Positions 45,511 through 53,335 of a DNA stretch of 64,000 nucleotides are shown here, in pieces (within the stretch, counting starts at the first letter, position 1; every line of letters starts with the position of its first letter). The stretch lies in contig OZ241903.1 in assembly GCA_965203635.1 (NCBI GenBank), forward strand, positions 3,472,001 through 3,536,000, given 5' to 3'. Below the pieces are notes generated by a model. The model worked only from the letters and a program-made list of their open reading frames with translations, searched no databases and had not been told where the DNA came from. The translations under genes were made by a program, and so were the position numbers. The DNA comes from Aldehydirespirator sp965203635. GTDB lineage: Bacteria; Actinomycetota; Acidimicrobiia; Acidimicrobiales; Aldehydirespiratoraceae.

Positions 45511-45645
45511 ATAGGCGACAGCCCGTCGCGTTGCGGCGGTGCCATTCCCGCTCTTGTTCGCTTCGCTCACGGGCCGCTCGGGCCACGGCCTCGCTCGGGC
45601 CCCTGCGAAGATTCTCACGAATCTCTCTCCATCCGCTCGGCCTCT
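45511..45645 (-). repeat. Longest dispersed repeat, overlapping the 3' end of coaD
   Basis: 135 bp on the minus strand: AGAGGCCGAGCGGATGGAG inside coaD, the coaD stop in GATTCGTGAGAAT, AGCGAGGCCGTGGCCCGAG, CGGCCCGTGAGCGAAGCGAA, CAAGAGCGGGAATGG, CACCGC, then ACGGGCTGTCGCCTAT. It aligns over its length with the 19406-19529 copy, the best evidence for a defined element. The first 31 nt are coding. It fills the gap to the DivIVA-like gene. Confidence 0.85.
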
Positions 45646-46115
45646 AGGCGACCGGCCAGCCGAACCCGCACCGGCTCGGGCACCATTGACGACACGTCCC
45701 CACCGAGGCGGACGACCTCCCGGATCAGCTTGGAGGCCACGAACGACCTCTTGCTGGCAGAGGGGATGAAGATCGTCTGTACGCCGGCGAGAGCGTGGTT
45801 CATCTGCGCCATCTGAAGCTCGTTCTCGAAGTCGGAGACTGCTCGCAGCCCCTTCACGATGAAATCGGCCTCGACCTCCTGGGCCAGATTGACCACGAGG
45901 TTGGAGAACATCGCCACCGAGACATTGGGCAGATGGGCGACACACTCCTTGATCAGCTGCTCGCGCTCGTGCAGGCTGAACAGGCCCTCCCCCTTCTGCG
46001 GGTTGCGCGTGGCCGCCACCACCACTTCGTCGAACAGCTGGGCGAGCGTCTCGATGATCTCGAGATGGCCGTAGTGGATCGGGTCGAAGGATCCGGGGTA
46101 CAGCACACGGGTCAC
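45615..46115 (-). CDS. coaD: Phosphopantetheine adenylyltransferase
   Basis: Fourth step of coenzyme A synthesis: 4'-phosphopantetheine + ATP to dephospho-CoA. 166 aa with MTRVLYPGSFDPIHYGHLEI (the (T/H)xGH nucleotidyltransferase site), EADFIVKGLRAVSDFENELQ and SSKRSF-type substrate loop SASKRSFVAS. The GTG start overlaps the rsmD stop (GTGA). The final nine residues EAERMERDS come from the dispersed repeat; the enzyme core ends before them at about residue 157. Confidence 0.96.
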   Translation of the reverse strand: MTRVLYPGSFDPIHYGHLEIIETLAQLFDEVVVAATRNPQKGEGLFSLHEREQLIKECVAHLPNVSVAMFSNLVVNLAQEVEADFIVKGLRAVSDFENELQMAQMNHALAGVQTIFIPSASKRSFVASKLIREVVRLGGDVSSMVPEPVRVRLAGRLEAERMERDS

Positions 46116-46143
46116 TGATCGGCTCCAGTTCCGCTCGGCCTCT
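46112..46143 (-). repeat. Left-end fragment of dispersed repeat in the 3' end of rsmD, other frame
   Basis: AGAGGCCGAGCGGA followed by ACTGGAGCCGATCAGTGA. It resembles the left end used by coaD, yceD and rnc, spans 32 nt to the stop, and is read one frame over, giving KRPSGTGADQ. Similarity beyond the first 14 bases is loose. Confidence 0.55.
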
Positions 46144-46669
46144 TGGCAGCTTGTGCGAACGTCACCACGGTACCGCCGTGACGCCGGTGATGGTGGATGG
46201 CAAAGCGGGGTCCCACATCCACCCGGCGATCCGACTCGGCCACGACCAGTTCAGCCGGCACCCGGGACAGCAGCTGAGGCCAGTCATCGAAGGCGTACGG
46301 CGGGTCCACCAGGGCAACGTCGAAGCAGTGTCGAGCCAGCTCGTCGAGAGCGGCATCGACGCCGACGACCATCACCGTCGCGCCTGCAGCCAGGCCGGTG
46401 GCCTCGAGGTTGCGCTGCAGCAGCGAGGCCACGTCCCGGTCGTGCTCCACGAAGGTCGCTCCGGCCGCGCCCCGGCTCAACGCCTCGATCCCCAGAGCGC
46501 CGGTTCCGGCGAAGAGGTCGAGGACGCTGGTGCCCTCGATGGCCCCGAGGGAGTAGAGCGAGTTGAACACCGCTTCGCGCACCCGGTTGGGGGTGGGGCG
46601 AGTGACGTCGCCCGCCGGCGCTTCCAGCCGGCGGCCCTTGGCCGAGCCGGCCACGACGCGGATGCTCAC
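46112..46669 (-). CDS. rsmD: 16S rRNA (guanine966-N2)-methyltransferase
   Basis: SAM-dependent rRNA methyltransferase, 185 aa. Motifs: VVAGSAKGRRL at the start, SVLDLFAGTGALGIEALSRGA (SAM-binding), and the catalytic DPPY in FDVALVDPPYAF. GTG start at 46669. The gene precedes coaD with a 4-nt overlap, a very common pairing. Its C-terminal residues AKRPSGTGADQ overlap a repeat fragment. Two palindromic elements lie between it and the upstream recG. Confidence 0.95.
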   Translation of the reverse strand: MSIRVVAGSAKGRRLEAPAGDVTRPTPNRVREAVFNSLYSLGAIEGTSVLDLFAGTGALGIEALSRGAAGATFVEHDRDVASLLQRNLEATGLAAGATVMVVGVDAALDELARHCFDVALVDPPYAFDDWPQLLSRVPAELVVAESDRRVDVGPRFAIHHHRRHGGTVVTFAQAAKRPSGTGADQ

Positions 46670-46693
46670 AATCGGCGACCTAGCCCCTTCATC

Positions 46694-46740
46694 GAATTGG
46701 CAGCATTATGGCCGTATAGCGTGCATAACACTGCCAATTC
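46694..46740. repeat. 47-bp palindromic element, copy 2
   Basis: Ends GAATTGGCAG and CTGCCAATTC, perfect 10-bp inverted repeat, with an inner pair TTATG/CATAA. It lies between recG and rsmD, 24 bp from rsmD's start. Confidence 0.75.
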
Positions 46741-46764
46741 CAGAATGGCCCCTGCCAGGCCACA

Positions 46765-46811
46765 CAACTGGCAGCAAAACGGCCGTATAGCGTGCATAAC
46801 ACTGCCAATTC
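46765..46811. repeat. 47-bp palindromic element, copy 3
   Basis: Ends CAACTGGCAG and CTGCCAATTC (two mismatches). The interior GGCCGTATAGCGTGCATAAC is identical to copy 2, 71 bp away in the same orientation, so this is a recent tandem duplication. It ends 6 bp from the recG stop. Confidence 0.72.
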
Positions 46812-46816
46812 CTGGG

Positions 46817-48991
46817 CTAGCTCTTGAGCAGGTACTCGATGTCGTCGCTTCCGAGCACGAACTCGATCTCGTCGAGCAGGGCGGGGTGCTCGCTCAACTC
46901 GGCGTCGGTGTCGATCATGTCGATTGCCGAGGTCCTGGCCCTCTCCACCCATTTCTTGTCGCGGCGCAACGACGCCAGCTTCAAGTCGTTGCGACCCTTC
47001 TGCCGCTCGCCCATCAGCGTGCCCTCTCCCCGCAGTTCCAGGTCCGCCTCGGCCAGTGCGAAGCCGTCGTTGGAGTCCACTACCGCGTTGAGCCGGGCCT
47101 CCGCGTCCGAAGTGGCGGCCTCGCCCACCAGGTAGCAGCTGGACTCAAGGCGGGCGCGGCCCACCCGGCCGCGCAGCTGATGGAGCTGCGCTATCCCGAA
47201 CCGGCCGGCGTCGATCACCACCATCACGGTTGCGTTGGGAACGTCCACGCCCACCTCGATCACGGTGGTGGCCACCAGCACATCGAGCGCCCCCGAGCGG
47301 AACAGTTCCATCGTGGCCTCCTTCGCAGCCGGGGAGACCCTGCCATGTAGAAGACCGACCCGAAGTGAGGCTAACTCGCCTCCCTCACCGGCGAGACGGT
47401 CGTACGTCTCTGTCACCGAGCGCACGTCGAGTGCCTCGGACTCTTCGATGACAGGACACACCACATAGGCCTGCTGGCCCCCCGACACCGCGGCCCGCAC
47501 TGCCTCCCAGACCTGCGCCTCCTCCAATGGGCCGCGGGCCCATGACGTGGCCACCGGCAACCGGCCGGCGGGCAACTCGTCCAGCACCGACACATCCAGG
47601 TCGCCGTACACCGTCATGGCCGCGGTGCGGGGAATGGGCGTCGCAGTCATCACAAGCAGGTCGGGCATGACCGACCCGGGGCCGCGATCACGCAGCACTG
47701 CCCGCTGCTCCACCCCGAAGCGGTGCTGCTCGTCGATCACCACCACTCCCAGCGCCCTGTACTCCAGGCCCTCGGAGATCAGGGCATGGGTGCCGACGAC
47801 GATGTCGACGTCGCCGGTCGCGAGACCGTCGGAGGCCCTGCGCCGGTCGGCTGCTCTCCGGCTCCCCGAGAGCAGTTCAACTCGTAGCGGCCGCTCCCCG
47901 CCGAGCCTCGACTCATCGGACACCGTCAGATCGCCGAGGAGCGAGACCATCGTGTCGTAGTGCTGCTCGGCCAGCACCTCGGTCGGAGCCATCAACGCGC
48001 CCTGGAAGCCGCCCTGCACCGCGGTGAGCAGGGCGCACAAGGCCACCACCGTCTTGCCTGCACCCACATCGCCCTGCATGAGCCGGTGCATGGGGTGCAG
48101 CTTGGCCAAGTCGCCGACTATCTCATCGATCACCCGCTCCTGGGCGCCGGTCAGCGGGAACGGCAGGCGGGACAGGAACCGGTCGACCAACTCGCCTCCC
48201 ACCGCGTGGGACAGACCGGCCGTGTGTCGCTCCAGCCAGCGCTTGCGCCTCACCAACTCAAGCTGCACCCGCAGGAGCTCGTCGAACACAAGTCGCCGCC
48301 GGGCCTGCGCCGACTCTTCCATGGAGTCGGGCCGGTGGATCCAGTTCATGGCGCTGTGGCGCTCGACTAGACCAAGTTGTCGCCGCAAGCCCACGGGCAC
48401 CGGGTCAGCGATGCGCCTTTCTTCGCAGCGGTCGAGGGCCCCGGCGACCAGACTGGCCAACTGCCAAGTGCGCACGCCCGCCTTCTCGGACTGCGGGTAG
48501 ACGGGGATGATGCGCCCGGTTCGGTCGCCCACGAGGTCCACCACCGGGTTGATCATCTGCAGCGCACCTCGGTAGGTGTCGGGGCGCCCGAAGACCACCA
48601 CCGCTCGTCCCCGTTGCAGATCCTGCTCCTGCCAGGGCTGATTGAAGAAGGTGAGCCTCAACGCGCCGGTGACGTCAGAGATGACGGCCTCGACCAGCCG
48701 ACGGCGTTGCCGCGTGCGCCGAGACGAGACCCGTTCAACTGTGCCCACCACGGTCGTGTCCTGGCCAGCGACGAGGTCGGCGACGGAGGTCTGCCGGGTG
48801 CGGTCGATGTAGCGGCGGGGGTAGTGCTGCAGCAGGTCGAGCACGGTGCGGATCTCCATCCCGGCCAGCGCCGAGGCGAGCTTCGGGGCCATGGAGTAGG
48901 GCTGGCCATCCTTCTGCCTGCGGAGCTTCAGCCGGGTGACGCCGATGGCGTCCAGATCGCTGAGCGTCAGGGGAGGGTCCCCGGCCGGCAT
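46817..48991 (-). CDS. recG: ATP-dependent DNA helicase RecG
   Basis: Reverses stalled replication forks and migrates Holliday junctions. 724 aa with an N-terminal wedge/OB domain (about 50-190) and helicase domains: Walker A QGDVGAGKTVVALCALL (about 300), GTHALISEG, DEQHRFGVEQR as the DEAD-box equivalent, MTATPIPRTAAMT, and C-terminal HGRVSPAAKEATMELF, VGVDVPNATVM and QLHQLRGRVGRA. The ATG at 48991 is the first in frame. The 135 bp upstream of it show nothing clear. Confidence 0.95.
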   Translation of the reverse strand: MPAGDPPLTLSDLDAIGVTRLKLRRQKDGQPYSMAPKLASALAGMEIRTVLDLLQHYPRRYIDRTRQTSVADLVAGQDTTVVGTVERVSSRRTRQRRRLVEAVISDVTGALRLTFFNQPWQEQDLQRGRAVVVFGRPDTYRGALQMINPVVDLVGDRTGRIIPVYPQSEKAGVRTWQLASLVAGALDRCEERRIADPVPVGLRRQLGLVERHSAMNWIHRPDSMEESAQARRRLVFDELLRVQLELVRRKRWLERHTAGLSHAVGGELVDRFLSRLPFPLTGAQERVIDEIVGDLAKLHPMHRLMQGDVGAGKTVVALCALLTAVQGGFQGALMAPTEVLAEQHYDTMVSLLGDLTVSDESRLGGERPLRVELLSGSRRAADRRRASDGLATGDVDIVVGTHALISEGLEYRALGVVVIDEQHRFGVEQRAVLRDRGPGSVMPDLLVMTATPIPRTAAMTVYGDLDVSVLDELPAGRLPVATSWARGPLEEAQVWEAVRAAVSGGQQAYVVCPVIEESEALDVRSVTETYDRLAGEGGELASLRVGLLHGRVSPAAKEATMELFRSGALDVLVATTVIEVGVDVPNATVMVVIDAGRFGIAQLHQLRGRVGRARLESSCYLVGEAATSDAEARLNAVVDSNDGFALAEADLELRGEGTLMGERQKGRNDLKLASLRRDKKWVERARTSAIDMIDTDAELSEHPALLDEIEFVLGSDDIEYLLKS

Positions 48992-49126
48992 GGTCAGCGG
49001 GGCGCGGCCCGACGCGCTAGAAGACCGCCGAGCAATGCCGATCCAGGGCCGCCCGAGAGCATCCGAACCGGGAGCTCATGATGGCGGGACACGCGGCCAG
49101 CAGCTTGCTCAACACTCTCGTCGGGC

Positions 49127-50812
49127 CTATTCGAGGCCGAAGTAGTACGGGTACAGGGGCTGGCCGCCTTCGGTCACGTCGATCTCCACGTCGGGATGGT
49201 TCTCGCTCACATGCTCCACGATGGCGTCGGTGGTCGCCGCGTCGGCGTCCGCGCCGGTGAGGACGGTGAGCAGCTCGTGGTCGCCGTCGATGATGCTGCT
49301 CAACAGCGCGGTCGCGGCCGCAGCCATCCCGGACTCCACCGCGGCGATGCCGTCGGGGCCGATGCCGAGCCAGTCACCCTCGGTGATGGGGCCGGAAGAG
49401 CTCGAAGCGTCGCGGACGGCCTGAGTGACCTCGCCGGGGGTCACCGACTCGGCTGCGGCTGCCATCGCCTCGGCGTTCTGGGCCGCGCTGGCGCCCGGCG
49501 AGAAGGCCAGCAGGCTGGCAATGCCCTCGACCACGCTGCGAGTGGGCACCACGCCCACCGAGCGCTCCGATTCCCCGTCGACCTGCTCGGCCACCGGGAT
49601 GATGTTCTTGTTGTTGGGCAGGACCACGACATGCCCGGTCGGAAGCGAGTCGGCAGCCGCGAGCAGCTCGGCCGTGGACGGGTTCATCGACTGGCCCCCG
49701 GTCACAACCCGGTCGGCTCCCATGGACATGAGAATGTCGACCACGCCGGCTCCGGCCCCCACCGCCACCACCGAGCATCGATCAGCCTCGGTGATCTCCA
49801 CCGCAGCAGGGGGTGGGGCGCCTGCATCGTCCTGGCTCAGGGGCCGGTCCAGCGCCTCGAACGACTCGGAATGCTCGGCCGCCTGGTCGAGCAGGTCGGT
49901 GATCTGGATGCGGTGGGGCCGGCCCACCGCGATCCCGGCCTCGATGGCCGCGCCGATATCGTCGGTGTGGATGTGGCAGTTCCAGATGCCGTCCCCGCCC
50001 ACCACCACGATCGAGTCCCCTATCTGTTGCCACGCGGCCTTGAAGTCGTCGACGGAAGGGTCGGGAGCGTCCAGCAGGAACATCACCTCGTAACGCAAGT
50101 CGGCAATGGAGGACTCCTCGGCGGGCACCTCGGCGCCGGTCACAGCCGCAGGCGGCGCTGCCGGCTCGGGGGCCTCGGGCATGGGCCGGCCGTCGATCTC
50201 AGCCAGCCAGGCATCGAACAGCAGCAGGAGTCCAGCCCCGCCCGCGTCCACTACCCCGGCCTCGGCCAGCACGGCCAGCATCTCCGGAGTTCGTTCCAGA
50301 GCGTCGTAGCCGCGGTCGCGGGCCGCGTCGAGCACCTCGGTCAAGCCGCCTCCAGCCTCGGCGGCCACTTGAGCCGACTCCGAGGCTTCCCGGATGACCG
50401 TGAGGATGGTGCCCTCCACCGGCCGCGCCACCGCCGAATACGCGCCGTCGCTGGCCGCAGCCAGCGCCTGGGCCACAACCGGTGCGTCGGGCACGGAGCC
50501 GGCCGCCGCAGAGTCGCGGAACACGCCGGACACGCCTCGCAGGATCTGGGCCAGGATCACTCCGGAGTTGCCCCGGGCCCCCATAAGCGCCCCGTGGGCG
50601 AGTGCGGTGCACAGAGGCTCGAGGTCGTCGGCGACGTCGTCGAGGCTCTCGACGACGGACTTCATGGTGAGCGTCATGTTGGTCCCGGTGTCCCCATCCG
50701 GGACCGGATAGACGTTGAGGTTGTCGATTACCCGGCGGTGGTCGGCGAGACCTCCGTGGAAACCGACGATCACGCGGCGCAGCGTGGCCGCGTCAAGAAC
50801 GAGCGGTGCCAT
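49127..50812 (-). CDS. DAK2-domain protein, FakA/YloV-like
   Basis: 561 aa. The N-terminal DhaL/DAK2 domain (about 10-200) shows NLNVYPVPDGDTGTNM and GARGNSGVILAQILRG, the ADP/Mg-binding signatures of dihydroxyacetone kinase L and fatty-acid kinase FakA. The remainder (about 240-561) matches the YloV-type C-terminal region and includes GGQSMNPSTAELL and LPNNKNI. In Firmicutes FakA phosphorylates fatty acids held by FakB; no FakB/DegV gene is visible here. The ATG at 50812 fits the family N-terminus better than a start 27 nt upstream. Position beside recG is the actinobacterial norm. Confidence 0.88.
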   Translation of the reverse strand: MAPLVLDAATLRRVIVGFHGGLADHRRVIDNLNVYPVPDGDTGTNMTLTMKSVVESLDDVADDLEPLCTALAHGALMGARGNSGVILAQILRGVSGVFRDSAAAGSVPDAPVVAQALAAASDGAYSAVARPVEGTILTVIREASESAQVAAEAGGGLTEVLDAARDRGYDALERTPEMLAVLAEAGVVDAGGAGLLLLFDAWLAEIDGRPMPEAPEPAAPPAAVTGAEVPAEESSIADLRYEVMFLLDAPDPSVDDFKAAWQQIGDSIVVVGGDGIWNCHIHTDDIGAAIEAGIAVGRPHRIQITDLLDQAAEHSESFEALDRPLSQDDAGAPPPAAVEITEADRCSVVAVGAGAGVVDILMSMGADRVVTGGQSMNPSTAELLAAADSLPTGHVVVLPNNKNIIPVAEQVDGESERSVGVVPTRSVVEGIASLLAFSPGASAAQNAEAMAAAAESVTPGEVTQAVRDASSSSGPITEGDWLGIGPDGIAAVESGMAAAATALLSSIIDGDHELLTVLTGADADAATTDAIVEHVSENHPDVEIDVTEGGQPLYPYYFGLE

Positions 50813-50908
50813 GTCGCCGATGATACTGAACCGTGTCAAAGCGTTTCGGCTCGAGCGCGGCGCGAACGCCGAAGTCGACGCCGGCGCGCGCCGCTACGAT
50901 GCGGCTCC

Positions 50909-51130
50909 GTGCAGGGCGTCATCAAGAGCTACGACCCCGTGACCGGCGACGGGGTGCTCGTCAACGAAGCCGACCTCGCCGACATCGACCTCGCCGACAA
51001 CGCCCTTGAGGGCTCGCTGTTCCGGATGCTGCGTCAGGGCCAGCGGGTGCAGTTCGACCTTGACGACGATGGGAGGGCCACCCGGCTCCGCATCGGCTCG
51101 GAGGTCGACATGGGCACGCCCGAGATCTAG
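50909..51130 (+). CDS. Small cold-shock-domain-like protein
   Basis: A 73-aa protein from a GTG at 50909, starting VQGVIKSYDPVTGDGVLV. The spacing of GVIKSYDPxTGDG, an FRMLRQGQRVQFDL segment and a C-terminal ATRLRI strand fits the cold-shock OB fold, but the aromatic RNP1 motif KGFGFI is replaced by GDGVLV, so nucleic-acid stacking residues are largely absent. It is divergent from the DAK2 gene and convergent with pckA, with 11 bp between stops. No ATG is available in frame. Confidence 0.65.
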   Translation: MQGVIKSYDPVTGDGVLVNEADLADIDLADNALEGSLFRMLRQGQRVQFDLDDDGRATRLRIGSEVDMGTPEI

Positions 51131-51141
51131 ATGGGCGGGCG

Positions 51142-52845
51142 TTACATCGCGGCCGCGATCCCCATCCCGGCGTAGCCCTGCCGCTCGAAATTGGAGCGGA
51201 ACAGGTCCCTGAGCCTCAGGGCCGCGGCGTCGTAGGCATCCGGATCGTCCCAAGTGGCGCGGGGGTCGAGGATCTCGTCGTCGACGCCGTCACAGGTCAC
51301 CGGCATCCGGAGGCTCAGGATCGGATGGGTTCGGGTGGCAACGTTGTCGAACTCCCCCGCCAGCGCGGCGTCGAGCAGCCGGCGGGTGACCGGTAGCGGC
51401 ATGCGCCGGCCCGAGCCGTATGCGCCTCCCGACCAGCCTGTGTTCAGCAGCACACAGCGGGCCCGGTGCTCGTGCATGCGCTGCCTCAGCAGGCGGGCGT
51501 ACACGTCGGGCTTGCGGGACATGAACGGCGCACCGAAGCAGGGCGAGAAGGTCGCAGCCGGCTCGGTGACGCCCACCTCGGTGCCGGCAAGTTTGGCGGT
51601 GAAGCCGGTGACGAAGTGGTACATCACGTCGTCGGGATCCAGGATCGCTACCGGCGGCAGCACACCGAAGGCGTCCGCTGTCAGCAGCACGATCGTCGTC
51701 GGGTGGGGGCCGCGATGGCCCGGGGCCACGTGCGGGTTGCACTCCAGCGGGTAGGCGAAGCGGGTGTTCTCGGTGATGGACCGGTCTCGCAAGTCGAGAT
51801 CCTGCGGGTGGGTGGCTGCGAGGCTGCGACCCACGACGGCGGGGACGTTCTCGATGAGCGTGCCCTTCATCGACAACGCGGCTGCGATCACCGGCTCGGC
51901 CTGCTTGTCGAGGTCGATCAGCTTGGCGTAGCACCCGGCCTCGTAGTTGGCGATCCCGGTGTCGGTCCAGATGTGCTCGTCGTCGCCGATGAGATCGCGA
52001 TCGGGGTCGGCCGACAAGGTGGTCTTGCCCGTTCCCGACAGGCCGAACAGGATCGCGGCGTCGCCACCGGACCCCACATTGGCCGAGCAGTGCATCGAGA
52101 GTTGGCCGTTGCCGGGCTGCACGAAGTTCATGATCGTGAACATGGTCTTCTTGTTGACCCCGCAGTAGTCGGCCCGACCGAGCACCAGTGCCAAGCGTCG
52201 CTCCATGTCGAGGACCACTGCCCGCTGGGACCGGGTGCCGTCGCGCCCGGGGTCGCAGTGGAAGGACGGCACGTTCAGCAGGATCCAGCCGTGGTCGCGG
52301 TGATCGGGCGCCCCGTCCAGGTGGGCGGGAAGCATGATGTTGCAGAAATAGGCGTGGGAGGCGTATTCGCCCACGAACCGGCAGGGCTCGGCGAAGTCGG
52401 GGTCCGCGCCGCAGTAGACGTCGGTCACGTACAGCCGGGCCCGGCGCTCATTGAGGTGAGCGACGACGCGGTCCACCAGAGCGTCGAACGCGCCGGCGTC
52501 GAAGGGCGCAAAACCGTCCTTCCACCACACCTGCTCGCTGATCGAGGCCCGGTCCACGCAGAACGTGTCGTGCACCGGCCGCCCGGTGCAGGAAGGGTCG
52601 GAGTAGAAGACCAGCGGTCCGTCGTCGCCGAGCGCGGTGGCATGGGCCTTGTGCTCGTCGTCGGGGCCCCCGGGGCGCACCCGGCCCAGATCGCCGGAGA
52701 CCGCGGCCGCGAACAATTCGTCCTGGGTCAGTCCGTAGCGGACATCCACCGTCGCCAGGCCCAGGGACGAGAAGAGTTCCGCGGCCACATCGCTAGCCGT
52801 GTCGCTAGCCGTGTCGCTGACCGGCGCCGCCATGGTCATAGTCAT
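51142..52845 (-). CDS. pckA: Phosphoenolpyruvate carboxykinase (ATP)
   Basis: Gluconeogenic enzyme: oxaloacetate + ATP to PEP + CO2 + ADP. 567 aa. Active-site motifs: FCNIMLPAH (Mn/substrate region), the kinase P-loop GLSGTGKTTLSADP, DLIGDDEHIW and NVPAVVG. GTP-type enzymes lack this GxxGxGKT arrangement, so the ATP type is clear. The N-terminal 20 residues are a low-complexity SDTASDTASD run made by a tandem GTGTCGCTAGCC repeat near 52792-52818. Most actinobacteria use the GTP enzyme, so the ATP type is mildly notable. Confidence 0.95.
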   Translation of the reverse strand: MTMTMAAPVSDTASDTASDVAAELFSSLGLATVDVRYGLTQDELFAAAVSGDLGRVRPGGPDDEHKAHATALGDDGPLVFYSDPSCTGRPVHDTFCVDRASISEQVWWKDGFAPFDAGAFDALVDRVVAHLNERRARLYVTDVYCGADPDFAEPCRFVGEYASHAYFCNIMLPAHLDGAPDHRDHGWILLNVPSFHCDPGRDGTRSQRAVVLDMERRLALVLGRADYCGVNKKTMFTIMNFVQPGNGQLSMHCSANVGSGGDAAILFGLSGTGKTTLSADPDRDLIGDDEHIWTDTGIANYEAGCYAKLIDLDKQAEPVIAAALSMKGTLIENVPAVVGRSLAATHPQDLDLRDRSITENTRFAYPLECNPHVAPGHRGPHPTTIVLLTADAFGVLPPVAILDPDDVMYHFVTGFTAKLAGTEVGVTEPAATFSPCFGAPFMSRKPDVYARLLRQRMHEHRARCVLLNTGWSGGAYGSGRRMPLPVTRRLLDAALAGEFDNVATRTHPILSLRMPVTCDGVDDEILDPRATWDDPDAYDAAALRLRDLFRSNFERQGYAGMGIAAAM

Positions 52846-52937
52846 AGTCGAACGACTCCCTTGTCGCCGCGGCCGACAGTACCCGGACGCTCATGACGGG
52901 GCGCGCATGGCCGCGACGTCCCCTCGCGCCACCAGCC

Positions 52938-53333
52938 TCAGGCAACCGAATCCAGGATCACCGCCCGGATGCCGAGGCCCATCAGGAACAGGCCTGTGCA
53001 GCCGTAGAGCAGGTACAGGTGGTTGCGCAGCTGCTGCCGGTAGCTGTAGGCGATGCCGACCGCGACCAGTGCCGAGAACCCGTAGAGGGCGTGGAGGTCG
53101 GGGGCGTCGCGGCCCTCCCGGACCATGAGCCAGGTGCCGAGCCCGGCCTGGACGAAGACGGTGGTCTGTGCGGTCGCGGTGGTCACCCACAGTCCGATCG
53201 ACCGCAGGCTCGGACGGCGGTGCGCCGCGAGGGCCCAGAGCGCTACCAGCGCGTTGGAGAAGATCACAGCCCACGAGAACCAGTCGTGGACGTCAGCGAC
53301 AATCGAGGCCGTCACCAGGTTCGCTGCGCTCAT
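52938..53333 (-). CDS. Four-helix membrane protein of unknown function
   Basis: 131 aa from the ATG at 53333, with four hydrophobic stretches (about 15-37, 45-70, 78-100, 106-128). Hydrophilic turns contain RRPSLRS and SYRQQLRNH. No family recognised. It starts 2 bp after the stop of the PIG-L gene, so the two are one transcript and may act together. Confidence 0.72.
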   Translation of the reverse strand: MSAANLVTASIVADVHDWFSWAVIFSNALVALWALAAHRRPSLRSIGLWVTTATAQTTVFVQAGLGTWLMVREGRDAPDLHALYGFSALVAVGIAYSYRQQLRNHLYLLYGCTGLFLMGLGIRAVILDSVA

Positions 53334-53335
53334 TC

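Noticed and set aside
45485..45586. Longer N-terminus for the DivIVA-like protein starting MARAARERSEQE
   Set aside because: This segment is read-through of the dispersed repeat; the ATG at 45484 has its own ribosome-binding site.
53319..53333. TGAGCGCAGCGAAC at the start of the small membrane-protein gene, matching part of the dispersed repeat
   Set aside because: Only 14 bases match, the flanking conserved blocks are absent, and it lies at a 5' end unlike the others. Chance is likely.
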